Below, piece after piece: positions 59,922 to 64,000 of a DNA stretch of 64,000 nt. Numbering within the stretch: position 1 is the stretch's first letter; the number at the start of each line of letters is the position of its first letter. Under the pieces are notes generated by a model. The model ran no database searches and was not told the origin of the DNA. It saw only the letters and a program-made list of their open reading frames with translations. The translations under genes were made by a program, and so were the position numbers. The DNA is from Nocardioides lijunqiniae. GTDB taxonomy: Bacteria > Actinomycetota > Actinomycetes > Propionibacteriales > Nocardioidaceae. The stretch is from NCBI RefSeq assembly GCF_015024225.1, contig NZ_JACJGM010000005.1, forward strand, positions 124,001 to 188,000, in the 5' to 3' direction.

Positions 59922-60614
59922 ATGCGTCGCCCGCTCTCGCTCCTCGTCGTCGCCTCGCTCGCGCTCCTCGGCGCGGTCGTGGCCGGTCCTCCGGCTGCCG
60001 TCGCGGCCGACCCTTTGACGGGGCGGCTGGTCGACGCGACGGGGTCGCACTCGGCCGTGGCGGGGGCGACGGTCCGGCTTCGTAAGGTCAAGGGCGGCGA
60101 GCCGGGGCCCGTGGTCGACACGGATACGACGAACGGCAAGGGAAGGTTCGAGCTGGACGCCGGGCCCGGCGCCGACGACGAGTACTACGTGCAGGTCGTG
60201 CCCGGGACCTATCAGGGCGGGTTCGTCGGCGACGGCTACGTGCAGCCGAGGGCGGCGGGCGCCATGACGTACGGCCCGCACGCCGCGATCGGCAAGATCC
60301 TCGCCAACCCGGCGTACATCCAGGGCCGCGTCGTCAACAGCGTGACCAAGCGCCCCGTGCGCGGCGTGAGGGTGACCGCGCGCAGCGCCAACGACCTCGG
60401 CCAGGTCGAGGGCGCGGACACCACCGACCGGCAGGGCCGCTTCCGGATCAACCGCCTCGAGTGCGAGGACGACTGCTACCTGCGGGTCAACGGCGCACCG
60501 AGGGGCCACGAGGTCGGCTACCGCGCGTGCGACGCCGGCGTCGTGCCGGCCTGGGGCGACGCGTGCGCCTCGCCGATCGGCCGGATCGGCCGGGTCTTTC
60601 TCGACAAGGGCTGA
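59922..60614 (+). CDS. Secreted protein with carboxypeptidase-regulatory-like beta domains
   Basis: 230 aa with a signal peptide (RPLSLLVVASLALLGAVVAGPPAAVAA) and two copies of a ~90-residue beta-sandwich (PLTGRLVDATGSHSAVAGATVRLRKV and IQGRVVNSVTKRPVRGVRVTARSA...TDRQGRFRINRL). This is the GxV...G..V..G....T...G.F pattern of carboxypeptidase regulatory-like folds. Two Cys pairs near the end (CEDDC; CDAG...DACAS). Function unknown. Confidence 0.8.
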   Translation: MRRPLSLLVVASLALLGAVVAGPPAAVAADPLTGRLVDATGSHSAVAGATVRLRKVKGGEPGPVVDTDTTNGKGRFELDAGPGADDEYYVQVVPGTYQGGFVGDGYVQPRAAGAMTYGPHAAIGKILANPAYIQGRVVNSVTKRPVRGVRVTARSANDLGQVEGADTTDRQGRFRINRLECEDDCYLRVNGAPRGHEVGYRACDAGVVPAWGDACASPIGRIGRVFLDKG

Positions 60615-60662
60615 CCGGGACGGCCGGGCGGGGCGATACTCGGGCGCGCTGTCACGGCGGAC

Positions 60663-60677
60663 CTCGATAGCATCGAG
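60663..60677. promoter_or_regulatory. Palindrome over a -10-like element upstream of thrS
   Basis: CTCGAT-AGC-ATCGAG, a perfect 15-base palindrome containing TAGCAT, which fits a -10 hexamer, 49 bases before the thrS start. A -35 element is not convincing. It could be an operator or chance. No T-box structure is recognisable in the 111-base gap. Confidence 0.3.
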
Positions 60678-60725
60678 TGTCGGCCCGGACCCGGGTCGTC
60701 GTCGTTTGCCAGTCAGGAGCCCCAC

Positions 60726-62726
60726 GTGTCCGAGATCAAGGTCGTCCGCATCCACGCCGGTGAGCGTGAGGAGCGGACCACCACGACGGGCACCAAGGCG
60801 TGGGAGCTGTTCGCCGAGGACACCGAGGTGATCGCCGCCCGCGTCGGCGACCACGAGCAGGGCGAGCTCAAGGATCTGTCGTACGAGCTGCAGGACGGCG
60901 ACGAGGTCGCCGGGGTGGCGATCGACAGCCAGGACGGGCTCGACATCCTGCGCCACTCGACCGCGCACGTCATGGCGCAGGCCGTGCAGGAACTCTTCCC
61001 GGATGCCAAGCTCGGCATCGGTCCGCCGATCGAGAACGGCTTCTACTACGACTTCGACGTCGAGAAGCCGTTCGTGCCCGAGGACCTCGACAAGATCGAG
61101 ACCCGGATGCGCAAGATCATCAAGGAGGGCCAGCGCTTCGCGCGGCGCGTCACCAGCGACGCCGACGCGATCGACGAGCTGCAGGACGAGCCGTACAAGA
61201 TCGAGCTCATCGGGCTCAAGGGCTCCGGCAAGTCCGACGACGCCGCCGAGGGCGCGAGCGTCGAGGTCGGCGCCGGCGAGCTGACGATCTACGACAACAT
61301 CAAGCGCAACGGCGACGTCGCCTGGAGCGACCTGTGCCGTGGGCCGCACCTGCCCACCACCAAGCGGATCCCGGCGTTCAAGCTGATGCGCTCGGCGGCG
61401 GCGTACTGGCGCGGCGACGAGAAGAACAAGATGCTCCAGCGCGTCTACGGCACCGCCTGGCCGTCCAAGGAGGAGCTCGAGGCGCACCTGCACCGCATCG
61501 AGGAGGCCGAGCGCCGCGACCACCGCAAGCTCGGTCGCGACCTGGACCTCTTCAGCTTCCCCGACGAGATCGGCTCCGGCCTGGCGGTCTTCCACCCCAA
61601 GGGCGGGGTGATCAAGCGGGTCATGGAGGACTACGTCCGCCAGCGGCACATCGAGGAGGGCTTCGACTACGTCGGCACCCCCCACATCTCCAAGGAGGGG
61701 CTCTTCCAGCTCTCGGGGCACCTGCCGTACTACAAGGACACGATGTTCCCGTCGATCGAGTTCGAGGGCGCGGACTACTACCTCAAGGCCATGAACTGCC
61801 CCATGCACAACCTGATCTTCAGGTCGCGCGGGCGGTCCTACCGCGAGCTGCCGCTGCGGCTGTTCGAGTTCGGGTCGGTCTACCGCTACGAGAAGTCCGG
61901 CGTCATCCACGGCCTGACCCGCGTGCGCGGGCTGACCCAGGACGACTCGCACTCCTACGTCACCCCCGAGCAGGCGCCGGCCGAGATCAAGCACCTGCTC
62001 GACTTCGTGCTCGGGTTGCTCAAGGACTTCGGGCTCGACGACTTCTACCTCGAGATGTCGACGCGCGACGACTCCAAGCCCGACAAGTTCGTGGGTTCCG
62101 ACGAGGACTGGGCGACCGCGACCGCCGTTCTGGAGCAGGCGGCGCGCGACAGCGGCCTGGAGCTCGTGCCGGACCCGGGCGGGGCGGCGTTCTACGGCCC
62201 CAAGATCTCGGTGCAGTGCCGCGACGCCATCGGGCGCACCTGGCAGATGTCGACGATCCAGTACGACTTCAACCAGCCCAAGGGCTTCGACCTGCACTTC
62301 ACCGCCTCCGACGGCTCGCGCCAGCAGCCGGTGATGATCCACTCGGCGAAGTTCGGCTCGCTGGAGCGCTTCTTCGGCGTCCTCGTCGAGCACTACGCCG
62401 GCGCGTTCCCGCCGTGGCTCGCGCCCGTGCAGGTGCAGGGCATCCCGATCGCGGAGCGCCACGCCGACTACCTGTACGACGTCGCGCGGCGGATGAAGTC
62501 GGCCGGCCTGCGGGTCGAGGTCGACGACTCCGACGACCGGATGCAGAAGAAGATCCGCAACGCGCAGCTGCAGAAGGTGCCGTTCATGGTGATCGCAGGC
62601 GACGACGACGTGGCCGCCGGAGCCGTGTCGTTCCGCTACCGCGACGGTCGCCAGGACAACGGCGTCCCGATCGAGGAGGCCATCGAGCGTGTGAGCGCCG
62701 CGGTGGCCACGCGCGAGCAGGTCTGA
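60726..62726 (+). CDS. thrS: Threonyl-tRNA synthetase
   Basis: 666 aa class II synthetase, GTG start with AGGAG 6 bases upstream. An N-terminal TGS domain (to ~70) is followed by the N2 editing domain with [11 protein letters not shown] and its [11 protein letters not shown] segment. Next comes the catalytic core with motif 2 region [23 protein letters not shown] and zinc ligands in MNCPMHN and later His residues. Last is the anticodon-binding domain ([23 protein letters not shown]). Complete and of normal length. Confidence 0.97.
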   Translation: MSEIKVVRIHAGEREERTTTTGTKAWELFAEDTEVIAARVGDHEQGELKDLSYELQDGDEVAGVAIDSQDGLDILRHSTAHVMAQAVQELFPDAKLGIGPPIENGFYYDFDVEKPFVPEDLDKIETRMRKIIKEGQRFARRVTSDADAIDELQDEPYKIELIGLKGSGKSDDAAEGASVEVGAGELTIYDNIKRNGDVAWSDLCRGPHLPTTKRIPAFKLMRSAAAYWRGDEKNKMLQRVYGTAWPSKEELEAHLHRIEEAERRDHRKLGRDLDLFSFPDEIGSGLAVFHPKGGVIKRVMEDYVRQRHIEEGFDYVGTPHISKEGLFQLSGHLPYYKDTMFPSIEFEGADYYLKAMNCPMHNLIFRSRGRSYRELPLRLFEFGSVYRYEKSGVIHGLTRVRGLTQDDSHSYVTPEQAPAEIKHLLDFVLGLLKDFGLDDFYLEMSTRDDSKPDKFVGSDEDWATATAVLEQAARDSGLELVPDPGGAAFYGPKISVQCRDAIGRTWQMSTIQYDFNQPKGFDLHFTASDGSRQQPVMIHSAKFGSLERFFGVLVEHYAGAFPPWLAPVQVQGIPIAERHADYLYDVARRMKSAGLRVEVDDSDDRMQKKIRNAQLQKVPFMVIAGDDDVAAGAVSFRYRDGRQDNGVPIEEAIERVSAAVATREQV

Positions 62727-62738
62727 GTCGGCTCCGGC

Positions 62739-62900
62739 GATCGAGCAGCGAAGGCGTTCTGCGCCTGAGTGCCTGTCGAGATCCCCGAGGCCCTGCGCGG
62801 GCGGTGGGGGTCTCGACGGGCGAGGAACCTGGGAACCACGTGAGGTCCGCTTCGGTGGGTGGTTTCGAGGCTCGCTGCGCTCGCACCTCAACCACCGGGG
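62739..62900. repeat. Intergenic repeat copies downstream of thrS
   Basis: Contains both half-units of the local repeat family: CTGTCGAGATCCCC and GGGGGTCTCGACGGGCGAGG, then GGTGGTTTCGAGGCTCGCTGCGCTCGCACCTCAACCACCGGGG (the latter at about 62858-62900). Fills the 239-base gap between thrS and the next gene together with a short spacer; no gene seen there. Confidence 0.75.
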
Positions 62901-62971
62901 CCCCGAGGAGGGGCGACGTGGGGGCCGCGGACGCCTAGGCTGTCCCTCCGCAACCATCGGAGCTGATGAGC

Positions 62972-63535
62972 ATGGCCGACGACATCGACCTCTTGCGTCA
63001 ACGGGTCAACAGCAAGCGCGAGAAGCTCGACAAGGCGGTGACGGTCGCTGACCTCACCCTGCAGCGCGTCGAGTCCGTGTCCACCGTCTTCGACGAGGCG
63101 GACCGCGAGCGGAAGCGTCTCGAGTCGTCGCTGAAGCTCGCCGAGCGACGAGCGAAGCGACTCGCGCAGGAGACCAAGCGCGCCAGCCGTCTGGCGCGCG
63201 AGGCCGACGAGGACCGTGCGGACGCCGAGAACGAGCTCACCGAGCTCCTGAAGCGCCGCAGCAAGCTCGAGAAGAAGCTGGCTAAGTCCGAGGCGGCCCT
63301 CGCCGCGGCGGAGGCTGCGGTCAGTGTCGAGCAGGCAGCCGCTGCGCCGGCCCCTCGCAAGCGCGCCGGGACAGCGACCAGGTCGTCGACGCCTCGGAAG
63401 GCGGCCGTCAAGAAGTCGACCGCCCGCAAGTCGAGCGCCGCGAAGTCGACCGCCACGAAGTCGACCGCCACGAAGTCGACCGCCAAGAAGTCGACCGCTC
63501 GCAAGGCCCCGTCCAGGCGGGTATCCCGGGCGTAG
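62972..63535 (+). CDS. Coiled-coil protein with histone H1-like Lys/Ala-rich tail
   Basis: 187 aa from the ATG at 62972, which is 9 bases after GGAG; an ATG at 62966 is too close to it. Residues 1-120 are a charged coiled coil (QRVNSKREKLDKAVTVADL, RKRLESSLKLAERRAKRL). The last ~55 residues are a low-complexity basic tail with repeated KSTA units (KKSTARKSSAAKSTATKSTA), as in histone H1-like or HupB-tail proteins. DNA binding is likely but unproven. The repeats in the tail are also direct repeats in DNA and may vary in number. Confidence 0.75.
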   Translation: MADDIDLLRQRVNSKREKLDKAVTVADLTLQRVESVSTVFDEADRERKRLESSLKLAERRAKRLAQETKRASRLAREADEDRADAENELTELLKRRSKLEKKLAKSEAALAAAEAAVSVEQAAAAPAPRKRAGTATRSSTPRKAAVKKSTARKSSAAKSTATKSTATKSTAKKSTARKAPSRRVSRA

Positions 63536-63566
63536 GCGCCCGCCCGCTCGCCGGTGCCGCTGGCGT

Positions 63567-64000
63567 GGTTTCGAGGCTCGCTGCGCTCGCACCTCAACCA
63601 CCGGGTTCCCCTGGGTGCTGCGCGGGTGCGGGGGTCTCGACGGGCGCTCGTCGCTGGTGCTCCTCGCTGCTCGACCACCGGTGGAGTGGTTTCGAGGCTG
63701 GCTGCGCTCGCACCTCGATCACCGGGTTCCCCGAGGTGCTGCGCGGGTGCGGGGGTCTCGACGGGGGCTCGTCGCTGGTGCTCCTCGCTGCTCGACCACC
63801 GGTGGAGTGGTTTCGAGGCTCGCTGCGCTCGCACCTCAACCACCGGGTTCCCCTGGGTGCTGCGCGGGTGCGGGGGTCTCGACGGGCGCTCGACCACCGG
63901 AGGGTGGTTTCGCGGCTGGCTGCGCTCGCACCTTGACCACCGGGTTCCCTGAGGTGCTGCGTGGGTGCGGGGGTCTCGACGGGCGCTCGTCCGCCGGAGG
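63567..64000. repeat. Tandem array of a 121-bp intergenic repeat
   Basis: GGTTTCGAGGCT-type unit starts fall at 63567, 63688, 63809 and 63906. The first three are spaced exactly 121 bases and the fourth follows after 97 bases because part of the CTCGTCGCTGGTGCTCCTCG segment is missing. Each unit contains two half-elements, one beginning GGTTTCGAGGCTCGCTGCG and one beginning GGGGTCTCGACGGGCGCTC, both ending near ACCACCGG. The array continues past the window end. Open frames across it are repeat artefacts. Confidence 0.92.

Noticed and set aside
59472..62957. Minus-strand frame of over 1100 codons
   Set aside because: It is antisense to thrS and also runs through tRNA-Val and repeats; no family similarity.
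63554..63952. Overlapping open frames on both strands at the right end
   Set aside because: They are generated by the 121-bp tandem repeat; the translations repeat the same peptide blocks and have no ribosome sites.
63567..64000. CRISPR array
   Set aside because: The repeated unit is a full 121 bases with no alternation of short repeats and unique spacers, and no cas genes are present.

Overview
The window looks like chromosomal DNA of a high-G+C actinobacterium, most probably a Nocardioides-like member of the Nocardioidaceae. This is inferred from several things: very GC-rich codon use; many GTG starts and ATGA/GTGA stop-start overlaps; the lhr-nei2 pair; actinobacterial LexA boxes (TCGAAC-N4-GTTCGA type) in front of recA and a small gene; an SsgA-like protein; the actinobacterial sulfite-reductase leader peptide; and secreted proteins with degenerate IKDNSV/SKDVRN or NADKVDGKDA repeats.

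Layout. 1-9139: a partial methyltransferase, nei2 and lhr (DNA repair), then a pncB-pncA-Nudix/winged-helix operon for NAD salvage with a palindrome over its promoter, a TOPRIM-like gene, and the scar of a deleted ABC transporter. 9149-17591: acetyltransferase, DinB-methyltransferase fusion, DUF3046, MFS carrier, MTA phosphorylase, a 111-bp inverted repeat, a repeat-containing secreted protein, and a repair pair made of an AlkX-like glycosylase and a PolA-family polymerase. 17592-18278: a divergent pair around a CsoR-like copper operator. 18280-23400: SOS-controlled recA-recX, then a phosphoribosyltransferase/GNAT pair and PPK2 followed by HipA-like kinase and DUF3037.

23552-27161: sulfate assimilation on the minus strand in the order leader peptide, sulfite reductase, small zinc ribbon, APS reductase, 26-codon micro-ORF, sirohydrochlorin chelatase. 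27408-37286: secreted protein, glyA, a DctS/DctR-type two-component system divergent from dctA, AidB-like acyl-CoA dehydrogenase, YihY membrane protein and a K+ channel with RCK domain. 37306-38208: a perfect LexA box with a small gene, then a 560-bp region bounded by strong hairpins that may encode a structured RNA. 38209-46488: LuxR-type regulator, several membrane or surface proteins, an acyltransferase, a PASTA/Excalibur protein and a large secreted M14 carboxypeptidase.

46720-57554 is a defence island: McrB-McrC, an AIPR-family protein translationally coupled to a caspase-like protease, a type II methyltransferase/endonuclease pair and a PIN-domain protein. Part of it is visibly less GC-rich than the rest. 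It abuts three tRNA genes (Val, Cys, Gly). 58234-62726 is again housekeeping (aminotransferase, SsgA-like, tRNA-Val, secreted protein, thrS). The window ends with a coiled-coil/histone-like protein and a 121-bp-period tandem array of an intergenic repeat that also occurs as single copies elsewhere here.

The most interesting items are the AIPR-caspase pair in the defence island, the Cys-containing leader peptide in front of sulfite reductase, the overlapping operators at pncB and at the copper locus, and the unassigned structured region around 37.7-38.07 kb.
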